Positions 53,462 through 61,063 of a stretch of 64,000 nt of DNA are shown here, piece by piece. Below the pieces are notes generated by a model. The model was given only the letters and a program-made list of their open reading frames with translations. It searched no databases and was not told the DNA's origin. The translations under genes were made by a program, and so were the position numbers. Each line of letters opens with the position of its first letter. Position 1 is the stretch's first letter. Source of the stretch: ECT2AJA-110-A sp035399845 (GTDB lineage Bacteria > Planctomycetota > Phycisphaerae > UBA1845 > UTPLA1); assembly GCA_035399845.1 (NCBI GenBank), contig DAOPJV010000010.1, positions 78,817 to 142,816 of the forward strand. Reading direction: 5' to 3'.

Positions 53462-53610
53462 GACTTTGGATCCTACAACTACGACCGCCACGCGACTGGC
53501 CGCCGTTCCGCTTTCAGAATTTCCAAAATCGTTGATCCCTTGAATCACGCGCTTCGATCGGTCATAAGAATGCGAGTCCAATTCGTCGTCCCCTTTGGGG
53601 AGAGGGCCGC

Positions 53611-54678
53611 ATGCAGACGAACGCCGAACTACCGCGATGCCGGAAGTGCTACTACACGCTCGAAGGCCTGGAATCCGCGCGCTGTCCTGAGTGCGGCGAA
53701 CCGTTCGATTTTGGCGATCCGACGACCTTCACAGTGCGACCGCCGTTCCTGTTCTGGCGATTCTGGCTGCCGGGGCTGGGGCTCGCCGTCGGGCTCGGCG
53801 TTGTCATGCTGGCCCTTCTGCTCTCCGTCGGCAGCACGGGATGGGGGCTGACGATCGCGGCGCCCGTCGTGATCGGTTCCCTGATCGGATACCGTTGCCG
53901 CGTCCATGTCGCCATCAATGTGCTGCTCGTCATCTCAGGTCTCGTCGGTGTCGTCATCTCGCTGGTGACGCTGCACATCTCCGGCATGCTGTGCGCCATC
54001 GTGTCCTTTCTTGTCCTGCTCGCGCCCACGCTCATCGGGACGCTGCTTGGTGTGGCCCTGCGGAATCGACTCAAGCGAAGCGACTTCCCTCAGCGGCTTT
54101 ACTTCCCGATGATCCTCTGGCTCCTCATGCCGCTGGGTGTCGCCGCGATCGAGGCGATGATCGGCAAGGACGTCGCGACGGAGGTCGTGCGCACATCGCG
54201 CGTATTGCCAGTCGGCGTGGAAGAGGCGTGGGGGCGGCTCGCCTTCTACGAGGACCTGCCCGAGGAGAAACCCTGGCTGCTCCGCTGGGCCGGTCCCGTC
54301 CCTGTCCGCACGACTACGTCGAAGGAAGACGGCGGCGTCACGCGCACCTGCATCTACGAGCGCGGTTACCTGCGTAAGCAAGTGACGAGCGTCGAGAAGA
54401 ATGTCGCCCTGCGATTCCGGGTCATCGATCAGCATGTCGGCGAAGAGCGGGCGGTCCGGATTCTTGATGGGGCGTTTGAGTTTGAAGCGCTGGGCCCGAA
54501 CGAAACCCGCGTCACGCTGGAAACGCGCTATCAACCGAAGCTGGGGCCAAGGTTCTGCTGGCGATTTTTCGAAAGGCTCGTTAACGGGCAGGTCCACGAA
54601 CATGTCCTGGCGGGCATGGCGACTGGCGCGCCGGGCTCGTCGACCCTGGCGCGCGCCGTCGCAAGGGCGGCGCCGTGA
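53611..54678 (+). CDS. Membrane protein: zinc ribbon, four helices, SRPBCC-like C-terminus
   Basis: 355 residues; ATG behind GGAGAGG. Residues ~9-30 are a C4 zinc ribbon (CRKCYYTLEGLESARCPECGEPF). Four to five hydrophobic helices follow (~50-185: LGLAVGLGVVMLALLLSV, VVIGSLIGY, VLLVISGLVGVVISLV, MLCAIVSFLVLLAPTLIG). The C-terminal ~160 residues (TSRVLPVGVEEAWGRLAFYEDLPEEK ... ALRFRVIDQH ... LETRYQPKLGPRF) look like a START/SRPBCC ligand-binding domain facing the cytoplasm. It overlaps the next, also SRPBCC-like, gene by four bases, so the two probably work together. Confidence 0.75.
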   Translation: MQTNAELPRCRKCYYTLEGLESARCPECGEPFDFGDPTTFTVRPPFLFWRFWLPGLGLAVGLGVVMLALLLSVGSTGWGLTIAAPVVIGSLIGYRCRVHVAINVLLVISGLVGVVISLVTLHISGMLCAIVSFLVLLAPTLIGTLLGVALRNRLKRSDFPQRLYFPMILWLLMPLGVAAIEAMIGKDVATEVVRTSRVLPVGVEEAWGRLAFYEDLPEEKPWLLRWAGPVPVRTTTSKEDGGVTRTCIYERGYLRKQVTSVEKNVALRFRVIDQHVGEERAVRILDGAFEFEALGPNETRVTLETRYQPKLGPRFCWRFFERLVNGQVHEHVLAGMATGAPGSSTLARAVARAAP

Positions 54679-55190
54679 TTCGCGTCGCGATCGACGCGGC
54701 GTGGGGCGTGTCCTGTTGCGCGGAATGCGTCCTGTCGATGCCACGTTCCGCCGTTTGGGGGCAGGCGAGGGCCTTTCGCCGGTTCATCACGCTCGATCCG
54801 TTTCATCAGCGCGTCGAACTGAGCGATCCCAGACCGCGCGAGGGCGTCGCGTTTCGTCTGATTCATGGCGTCGGTCCATTCCGCCTGACGCGCGTCGGTC
54901 GCATCCTGAAATGGCGGGAGGGCTATGGCTACGCGTTCAGCGACCTGTCCACGCGCGGCGTTCAACATGGCTTCCCGCACATATACGAATACGAACTGTC
55001 GGACGCCGACAACGGAAGCTGCCGAGTCGCCATCATCGTCCGCGGCCGCTGGACGGCCCGATGGATTCCGCGTCTCGTCGTCCGGGCGTGGCTGTGCGCC
55101 GTGATGCGTTCGGCGCGGACCGCGATACGCAACGAACTGCTGAGCGTCCGCGTCGCGGCGTTGAAGAACGCGTCACGCCACGAAGAGTGA
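54675..55190 (+). CDS. SRPBCC-like protein
   Basis: 171 residues starting at GTG overlapping the previous TGA. The middle (FHQRVELSDPRPREGVAFRLIHGVGPFRLTRVGRILKWREGYGYAFSDLSTRGVQHGFPHIYEYELSD) fits the beta-barrel of the SRPBCC/cyclase-like superfamily, which binds hydrophobic ligands. The end (RNELLSVRVAALKNAS) is an amphipathic helix typical of the fold. Ligand and role are unknown. Coupled translation with the preceding membrane SRPBCC gene suggests a joint function. Confidence 0.65.
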   Translation: MIRVAIDAAWGVSCCAECVLSMPRSAVWGQARAFRRFITLDPFHQRVELSDPRPREGVAFRLIHGVGPFRLTRVGRILKWREGYGYAFSDLSTRGVQHGFPHIYEYELSDADNGSCRVAIIVRGRWTARWIPRLVVRAWLCAVMRSARTAIRNELLSVRVAALKNASRHEE

Positions 55191-55247
55191 ACAGAATCGG
55201 TTTGCAGCCAGGAAGTGCTGTTGTGCCGCCAGAAGCCGTCGCGACCA

Positions 55248-55276
55248 TTCAGAGCCGCCGTGTCCCCACGGCGAAG
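55248..55276 (+). repeat. Second-family palindrome, single copy
   Basis: TTCAGAGCC followed by GCCGTG-TCCC-CACGGC and GAAG. It recurs near 63.8-64.0 kb, including CCATTCAGAGCC upstream words. It abuts REP pair E. Confidence 0.7.
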
Positions 55277-55278
55277 TT

Positions 55279-55402
55279 GTAGGGTCCGCTGTGCGGACCG
55301 TATGCCTGACATTGCGCGAGGGCTTGATTCATAGAGTCGCCACTCGATCCATTCGGCGGTTCATTCAACATCCCAACGGACGGTCCGCACAGCGGACCCT
55401 AC
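55279..55402. repeat. REP pair (BIME-like element), 124 bp, copy E
   Basis: Left GTAG-headed hairpin 55279-55299, right inverted hairpin 55382-55402. It starts three bases after the second-family palindrome and ends 29 bp from the stop of the convergent gene. Confidence 0.85.
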
Positions 55403-55431
55403 GGATTGCTCGCCGTGATGAGTGCGCCCAT

Positions 55432-56088
55432 CTAGTGTTGCGACGGCGGCGCCGTCGGCGGGGCCGTGGGTGTCGGGGATGTCGGCGGCGACTGGGGCGA
55501 CGGTTGCGCGATCGGGGGCGCCAGGGCGGCGGGGCGCGCGACGCCTGCCGGCGCGGATCTTCGATACATTTCCGCCGCGTCGCGGAATTCCCGGAACGAT
55601 TGATCGTCGGGGAACGCCCGGCGCGGGACGACGTAGGCCATCAGTTCGCCAATAAAGAAGAAGATGTGCGAATCCGTCGAACCGATTCGCGGCACACCGG
55701 GCCACAGGCGCTGCGTCTGTGAGTATTCCTCCACCACGACGAGACGCTCAGGTCGAATTGTCACGCGCGTCGTCGGATCGGTCTTGCCCTGCACGCCTTG
55801 CCGACCCGCCCGAATTGTGCTCCGGCGAATCTGTCTGAAGACGACAAACCAGATCACGACGAAGATGATGAGCCACACAATGGCGGACGCGAACGGCGAG
55901 TCACTCGACTGGGCGCCCATGCGGGCGACATACGCGATCGCCAGTACGACGATGATCGGAAGAACCGTCCATCTTATCCAGACGGCAAGCCTGGATTGGC
56001 TGGCTACAAATTTCTGAAATGCGGCGATGTCCTCGTCGCTCTGCGTGAACGAGATACTGAGACTGTCGCCATCCCGTTCGTAGGCCAT
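55432..56088 (-). CDS. Membrane protein with YcxB-like C-terminal domain
   Basis: 218 residues from ATG at 56088 behind GAGGCGAGA. The longer open frame to 56307 is translated repeat and is rejected. Two membrane helices (WIRWTVLPIIVVLAIAYVARM, AIVWLIIFVVIWFVVFRQI) precede a ~60-residue beta domain: VTIRPERLVVVEEYSQTQRLWPGVPRIGSTDSHIFFFI, then VVPRRAFPDDQSFREF. This is the YcxB-like pattern. A Pro/Thr/Ser-rich tail of ~45 residues ends the protein. Function unknown. Confidence 0.75.
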   Translation of the reverse strand: MAYERDGDSLSISFTQSDEDIAAFQKFVASQSRLAVWIRWTVLPIIVVLAIAYVARMGAQSSDSPFASAIVWLIIFVVIWFVVFRQIRRSTIRAGRQGVQGKTDPTTRVTIRPERLVVVEEYSQTQRLWPGVPRIGSTDSHIFFFIGELMAYVVPRRAFPDDQSFREFRDAAEMYRRSAPAGVARPAALAPPIAQPSPQSPPTSPTPTAPPTAPPSQH

Positions 56089-56284
56089 GATCTCGCCTCG
56101 CTGTTCCGCGAATCGGGTTTCAGTGGGCCTGACGTCCGGACCGCGATTCGCCTCAGGCCCGTCGGCGCTGAGGCCGCTCCAAAACGCGTGCTCGTGATTT
56201 CTCGTTGATGTTCCGGGCGCCGATCCAGATGAGCATCGTATAGAGTTATTCATCGGTTTGCCAACCGGCGCAGGCCCCCCCTTC

Positions 56285-56448
56285 GTAGGGTCCGCTGTGC
56301 GGACCATTCGCCCGACATGGCGCAGACGCCTGCTTCATAACTGGTCGTTCGAATCGGCGAAGACGCCTGATTGATCAATGACGAGCCGCTCGTCACGGCG
56401 AGCGATTCACGTGATCTCCCGGCGCGTGGTCCGCACAGCGGACCCTAC
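56285..56448. repeat. REP pair (BIME-like element), 164 bp, copy F
   Basis: Left arm 56285-56305, right arm 56428-56448. Its core is alignable over its whole length with copy G (for example CCCGACATGGCGC versus CCCGATATGGCGC; GTCGTTCGAAT; GTGATTCACG), proving common descent as a unit. Confidence 0.9.
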
Positions 56449-56552
56449 AGGGCTGACACGGCGTGTTGGCGCCTTCCGTTGCGATGTGGATTTTGTCAGC
56501 CATTGGGGTCATAGTTTACACAGAGTTGCGCCCAATGCGTCCCAATTTCCCC

Positions 56553-56716
56553 GTAGGGTCCGCTGTGCGGACCACTAGCCCGATATGGCGCGAGCGCCTG
56601 GATCATAACCCGTCGTTCGAATTGACGAGAACGCCGGTCTCCTCAAAGACGATCCGCCCGGTTCGTCGAGTGATTCACGCGACGTCTCTGCGCCTGGTCC
56701 GCACAGCGGACCCTAC
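56553..56716. repeat. REP pair (BIME-like element), 164 bp, copy G
   Basis: Left arm 56553-56573, right arm 56696-56716; same length and homologous core as copy F, about 100 bp away and in the same orientation. It ends 36 bp before the sulfatase start. Confidence 0.9.
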
Positions 56717-56751
56717 ATTGCTACAATGCGCCTGTCGATAGGGAGGTGTTT

Positions 56752-58353
56752 ATGCGTCTGATCTGTTTCGTTCTCGCCATTGTGGCCCCGCTCATCGCGC
56801 CGCCGTCGATCGCCGCCGCCGACGAGAAGCGGCCGAACATCCTGTTCATCTTCAGCGACGATCACGCGCCGCACGCCATTGGCGCGTACGGTGGACCGCT
56901 CGCCGCCCTCGATCCGACACCGAACATCGATCGGCTGGCGGCGCAGGGAATGCTGTTCCGCAACAGCTTCTGCACGAACGCCATCTGCGGTCCCAGCCGC
57001 GCCGTGATCCTCGCCGGCAAGCACAGCCACATCAATGGCTTTCGGCACAACGGCGACACGTTCAACGGCGATCAGCCAACGTTTCCGAAGATGCTTCGCG
57101 CCGCGGGGTACGAGACGGCCGTGATCGGCAAGTGGCATCTGAAGTCGAAGCCCCAAGGATTCGACTTCTGGCGCGTCCTGCCGGATCAGGGCGTCTATTA
57201 CAACCCGGACTTCGACGCGGCGGACGGTCGATCAACGATCGAGGGCTACTGCACAGACATCATCACGGACCTGAGCGTCGAGTGGCTCGAGAAGGGGCGC
57301 GACAAGTCCAAGCCGTTCATGCTGATGTGCCAGCACAAGGCGCCGCATCGAAACTGGATGCCGGCGGCGCGGCACTTCGATCTCTACGAAGACGTCACGA
57401 TCCCCGAGCCGGCGACACTGTTCGACGAATTCAGGGACAACGCGCTGCCCGCGCGGATCGCGGAGATGTCGCTGGCGAACCACATGGACCTGATGTACGA
57501 CCTGTTCGTACCCGCGGCGTCGCCGAAGGCGCCGCGCGATGTGCCGGCGTGCGATCCCTCAGGCTGGCGCAACCTGTCGAAAATGACGCCGTCGCAGCGA
57601 TCGGCGTGGGACGCGGCGTATGGACCCCGAAACGCGGCGTTTGAGAAGCTGGGCCTGACGGGTCGCGACCTCGTGCGATGGAAATACCAGCGCTACATGA
57701 AGAACTACCTGCGCTGCATTCGCGCCCTCGATGAGGGTGTCGGCAGGTTGATGACCTACCTCGAAGAATCGGGTCTGGCCGAGAACACGATCGTCATCTA
57801 TTCATCGGACCAGGGGTTTTATCTGGGCGATCACGGCTGGTTCGACAAGCGATGGATGTATGAGGAGTCGCTGAAGATGCCGCTGATCGTGAAGTGGCCG
57901 GGCGTGACGAAGCCGGGAAGCGTTCGGGACGAGCTGGTCCAGAATCTCGACTACGCGTCAACGTTTCTGGAGATGGCCGGTGTAAAGGCGCCCGCGGATC
58001 TGCAGGGTAAGTCGCTGGCGCCGCTGCTGCGTGGCGACAAGGCGCCGGGTTGGCGCGACGCCGTCTATTACCACTATTACGAATTCCCCGGCATCCACAT
58101 GGTCGCCGCCCACTGTGGTGTTCGGACAGATCGATACAAGCTGATGCACTTCTACCAGTTTGATGAATGGGAATTCTACGATCTGCGGAATGATCCCGAC
58201 GAGCTGAAGAATCTCTATAACGATCAGGCGTATCAATCGCAGATCGCGGACCTGAAGCGCGAGCTGTCGAAGTTGCAGGCGGAGTATCGTGATACGACGG
58301 ACATGCGACCAAAGCCGAAAGCGTGGCAGGACAAGTATCGCGGCGGGAGTTAG
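56752..58353 (+). CDS. Exported sulfatase
   Basis: 533 residues from ATG at 56752 behind GGGAGG. A signal peptide (LICFVLAIVAPLIAPPSIAAA) leads into RPNILFIFSDDHAPHAIGAYGG with metal-binding Asp pairs. The sulfatase signature is CGPSRAVILAGKHSH; Cys79 should be converted to formylglycine. KWHLKS and DQGFYLGDHGWFDKRWM are further active-site motifs. Family members release sulfate from polysaccharides, and planctomycetes carry many. The substrate cannot be deduced. No formylglycine-generating enzyme is in the window. Confidence 0.93.
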   Translation: MRLICFVLAIVAPLIAPPSIAAADEKRPNILFIFSDDHAPHAIGAYGGPLAALDPTPNIDRLAAQGMLFRNSFCTNAICGPSRAVILAGKHSHINGFRHNGDTFNGDQPTFPKMLRAAGYETAVIGKWHLKSKPQGFDFWRVLPDQGVYYNPDFDAADGRSTIEGYCTDIITDLSVEWLEKGRDKSKPFMLMCQHKAPHRNWMPAARHFDLYEDVTIPEPATLFDEFRDNALPARIAEMSLANHMDLMYDLFVPAASPKAPRDVPACDPSGWRNLSKMTPSQRSAWDAAYGPRNAAFEKLGLTGRDLVRWKYQRYMKNYLRCIRALDEGVGRLMTYLEESGLAENTIVIYSSDQGFYLGDHGWFDKRWMYEESLKMPLIVKWPGVTKPGSVRDELVQNLDYASTFLEMAGVKAPADLQGKSLAPLLRGDKAPGWRDAVYYHYYEFPGIHMVAAHCGVRTDRYKLMHFYQFDEWEFYDLRNDPDELKNLYNDQAYQSQIADLKRELSKLQAEYRDTTDMRPKPKAWQDKYRGGS

Positions 58354-58472
58354 GTCGCATTGCTGTGCGACCCCGGCGTGAGGCGTCGGGAGCGCGCCGT
58401 AGCTGGTGTGCAGGGAAGTCAGCACCGCCGTCGCGCTCCCGAGTCGCCATCACGCGTGAATCGAGATCCACG

Positions 58473-58865
58473 TCAGGGTTCAAACACTTCGCCATAGACC
58501 TGGTCCGCGATGGCCAGCGCACATTCCTGGCAGTTGACCTTGAGCGGAAGGGCGTCGTCGTCGTCGCAGACGATCCCGTCGCAGGGCTCGTTGATGCGCT
58601 GAATGCAGGCGAGCCGGGCGCTGTTGACGGCCATGGGTTTCTGCCAGCCGGCCAGTCGCATGTCTTCGACCGCGAGCACCTGCTCGAGAATGAACACATC
58701 ATCGAGCGGGATACCGTTCGTCTGGGCGCAGGCGAGCCGCAGCGCCGGGGTCACGCTCAGTGGATCGATCGGCAGCGGCTGGACCGCGACTGTCGGGCAA
58801 CTGGCGCCGCTGAGCATGATCAGGAGCGTCAGGCAGAAAAGCGTGTAATAGGTGATCTTCAGCAT
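58473..58865 (-). CDS. Small Cys-rich lipoprotein
   Basis: 130 residues; ATG at 58865 behind GAGGA. The signal peptide ends in LSGASC, a lipobox. The mature part has six more Cys (LRLACAQ, ARLACIQ, EPCDGIVCDD, VNCQECALA), arranged as two related 'ARLAC.Q' half-repeats, and an acidic stretch DDDDA. No family recognised; disulfide-stabilised and envelope-attached by inference. It stands alone, convergent with the sulfatase. Confidence 0.65.
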   Translation of the reverse strand: MLKITYYTLFCLTLLIMLSGASCPTVAVQPLPIDPLSVTPALRLACAQTNGIPLDDVFILEQVLAVEDMRLAGWQKPMAVNSARLACIQRINEPCDGIVCDDDDALPLKVNCQECALAIADQVYGEVFEP

Positions 58866-59261
58866 TCCGAATCCTCATGTCCTGTCGCCACAGGGCGACG
58901 TCCCACTGTCAGTCAAATCCAACAGAACCTAAGCGACGATCAATATGCGGAACTCACGCGAACTTCCGTGGAATTGCGGACCTTGTTCGATGTCCGGGCG
59001 CCTCCTCGGTCCCGGCCGACGATCGCAAGTTTTTTTGTGCATGGGGCAACCGCGGGTTCGCGATCGGGTAAGTAGATGTGAGCGCCGACGTCGTTGGCGC
59101 CGGATCCATCGCCGACGGGCAATCGCCATCGTTGCCGATCGATCTGATCATTGATTTCGCCGTTCAGATTCCTGGGCGTCCGCGGATCAGCGGACATGCG
59201 GAGGACCTTCGACGCTGTGTCGTGGGCGCGCCGTCTCATTCCATCGAATGGAGGATTCCTC
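58866..59261. other. Intergenic region
   Basis: Nearly 400 bp, divergent upstream regions of the Cys-rich lipoprotein and the secretin-N protein. It has an AT-rich patch and one T7 run near 59030 without a good hairpin before it. No gene or clear promoter is supported. Confidence 0.4.
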
Positions 59262-60278
59262 GTGAAAACACATCGATTGTTCATGCTTGTCGCCCTCGTG
59301 AGTTACATGTCCGCTGGCGCCGCCTGGGCGACATGTCCGCCGACAAAGGACGCCAATGAGGAGAAGCTCGCCGCGCGGCGAGCCGCGCTCAGGGAGTCGG
59401 CGTCCAGGGCGAGGGACGTTCGTCGTCAGCGGCGCTCCCGCGCGCAGGCCGAGGCGGAAGCGGCCGACGCCGCCCGTGTGGCGTCCGAGGCGGGTCTGAA
59501 GACCATCGTGCTCTCGCTGCGTCATTCGGAAGCGATGGAAGTTTCCAATGTGCTCAATCGCCTGATCAAGATGGAAGGAACGGAAGACGCCCCGAAGATC
59601 GTCTTTGACACGCGGACGAATTCGATCATCGTTCGCGCCACGGACACCGGCGTCGAGCAGGTCTGTCGCCTCGTCGAGCAACTGGATGTCGCGCCGTCCG
59701 AGGTCGAACGACAGATCGCCGAATCCGAAATGCGAACGCGCATGGAGCTGATGATCTACGAAGTCGCGCTTCCGAGAGAGCGGCTGGCGGATGTCAACGC
59801 GAAGCTCCTGACGGCGCAGGCGGAGACACCGCAGTCCTTTGAGAGCGCCCTGGGGAAACTCGGCGGTGTCAGCCTCGTGTATCGTTCGGATCAGCTGCTG
59901 CACACCGAACGCCGTTCGCAGACGACGCGGATTGGTTCAAACTCGCCCTATGTTCGGGGCGTCAATGTCTCAAAGGACGGAACCAGGTCATCCAGCGTCA
60001 GCTACGAGGATCTCGGCTTCATCGTCAAGGCGTCCGGCCACTCCGACTCAGCGACTCAGGGCGACGCGACGGTGGAGATCGAGTTCAAGGGCGTCACAAA
60101 TTCGAGCATCGCGATCGGCGATGGCGTCATGGCGCCCGTCATGCGAACCTTCAATCAGAATTTCCGTGGCGCCTTCAAGAGTGGCGAGCCGATCGTCCTG
60201 TTGCTGATCGACGCGCAGGCGGGCGCCGATCCCGTCGCCTATGTCACGCGCATTCAATTCGATATCGAATCGCTGTAA
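59262..60278 (+). CDS. Exported protein with a secretin N-terminal (NolW-like) domain
   Basis: 338 residues from GTG at 59262 behind GGAGGA. A signal peptide (LFMLVALVSYMSAGAAWA) is followed by an Arg/Ala-rich coiled-coil region (residues ~25-75), then a secretin N/N1-type KH-like domain at ~80-155: KTIVLSLRHSEAMEVSNVLNRLI ... KIVFDTRTNSIIVRATDTGVEQVCRLVEQLD. The C-terminal ~170 residues are beta-rich but lack the secretin pore domain, so it is not a complete secretin. It may be a periplasmic accessory protein of a secretion system; that is inferred. Confidence 0.75.
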   Translation: MKTHRLFMLVALVSYMSAGAAWATCPPTKDANEEKLAARRAALRESASRARDVRRQRRSRAQAEAEAADAARVASEAGLKTIVLSLRHSEAMEVSNVLNRLIKMEGTEDAPKIVFDTRTNSIIVRATDTGVEQVCRLVEQLDVAPSEVERQIAESEMRTRMELMIYEVALPRERLADVNAKLLTAQAETPQSFESALGKLGGVSLVYRSDQLLHTERRSQTTRIGSNSPYVRGVNVSKDGTRSSSVSYEDLGFIVKASGHSDSATQGDATVEIEFKGVTNSSIAIGDGVMAPVMRTFNQNFRGAFKSGEPIVLLLIDAQAGADPVAYVTRIQFDIESL

Positions 60279-60304
60279 TCGTCGGGTCGGATGACGAGTC
60301 AGCG

Positions 60305-60340
60305 GGGCGGCGCCGGGTTAGATCGGCGCCGCCCTTGTCT
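60305..60340. terminator. Intrinsic terminator between convergent genes
   Basis: Perfect 11-bp stem GGGCGGCGCCG/CGGCGCCGCCC with an 8-nt loop and TTGTCTT after it on the + strand. Confidence 0.75.
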
Positions 60341-60352
60341 TGCGCCGGCGCC

Positions 60353-60865
60353 TCAACGCTCCTCGTGTCGGAAGCGGACCCACGCGACGTCGCCGTCGTC
60401 GCCCATCGCGTCGCGCAGGCGGCGTGAAAGCGACGCCGTGTGATGCTGAATGTGGCGAAGATTCTGAAGCTGATGTTCGAGCTTCGGAAAATCCGCGTGC
60501 CAGGGAAACCCCGATTCAGCGGCGCTCAGGTCGAGCGCGTCCAGGGCGGATTCGACAAAGGCGTCGCAGAGCCGCCAGTAGTCGAGGACCTGCGCCTTCG
60601 TGTACGGGGACGCCGGGGCGGCCGCGCTGTCCGCCGGCCATGGCAGATCATGATAGTCCGGCCTGTGATGTTCCCATGGCGTGAAGTCGGTGTGTGTCTG
60701 ATGCAGGTACAGGTGCGTGAAGTAGAGCGTGTGGTAAGCGACCTGCCAGAACGGGACGGCGCCGTCGGCCCGCGTCCACATGTCGTCGGGGCAGAGTTCG
60801 ATCGTCCGTTTCAGCATGTCCAGCGCGGCGTGGAACTGTCCCTTGAGGGCGCGTCGGATGTCCAT
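60353..60865 (-). CDS. DinB family four-helix protein
   Basis: 170 residues; ATG behind CGGAGGA. DinB-type helical bundle: LKGQFHAALDMLKRTIELCPDDMWTR, PFWQVAYHTLYFTHLYLHQ with the first metal-ligand His region, and LRHIQHHTASLSRRL with the later His residues. These proteins bind a divalent metal and include thiol transferases (bacillithiol or mycothiol-dependent), but the activity here is unknown. It follows the terminator and is convergent with the secretin-N gene. Confidence 0.82.
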   Translation of the reverse strand: MDIRRALKGQFHAALDMLKRTIELCPDDMWTRADGAVPFWQVAYHTLYFTHLYLHQTHTDFTPWEHHRPDYHDLPWPADSAAAPASPYTKAQVLDYWRLCDAFVESALDALDLSAAESGFPWHADFPKLEHQLQNLRHIQHHTASLSRRLRDAMGDDGDVAWVRFRHEER

Positions 60866-61063
60866 CGTCGAATCCTCCGATTGGTTCGCATGGCATTGTG
60901 CCGATGAGCCGTCGGCCAGACAAGGCGAGCCGACTCGACACCCTGCAACGGAGGCGGGGCGCTGCTCGATTGCGAACAGCGCCCCGGATTGCGCCGGTGG
61001 GCGGGACCGGCGGCCATGGGGGATGTCTTCTGAAACGTCGCGTTCTCAGCGAACGCGCGACGA

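Noticed and set aside
56089..56307. N-terminal extension of the YcxB-like protein
   Set aside because: The extra residues are translated from REP pair sequence (the MVRTADPT-like word appears wherever the repeat is translated).
51512..56716. CRISPR array
   Set aside because: The repeats are few, inverted in pairs, irregularly spaced and carry homologous rather than unique cores; no cas gene is present.
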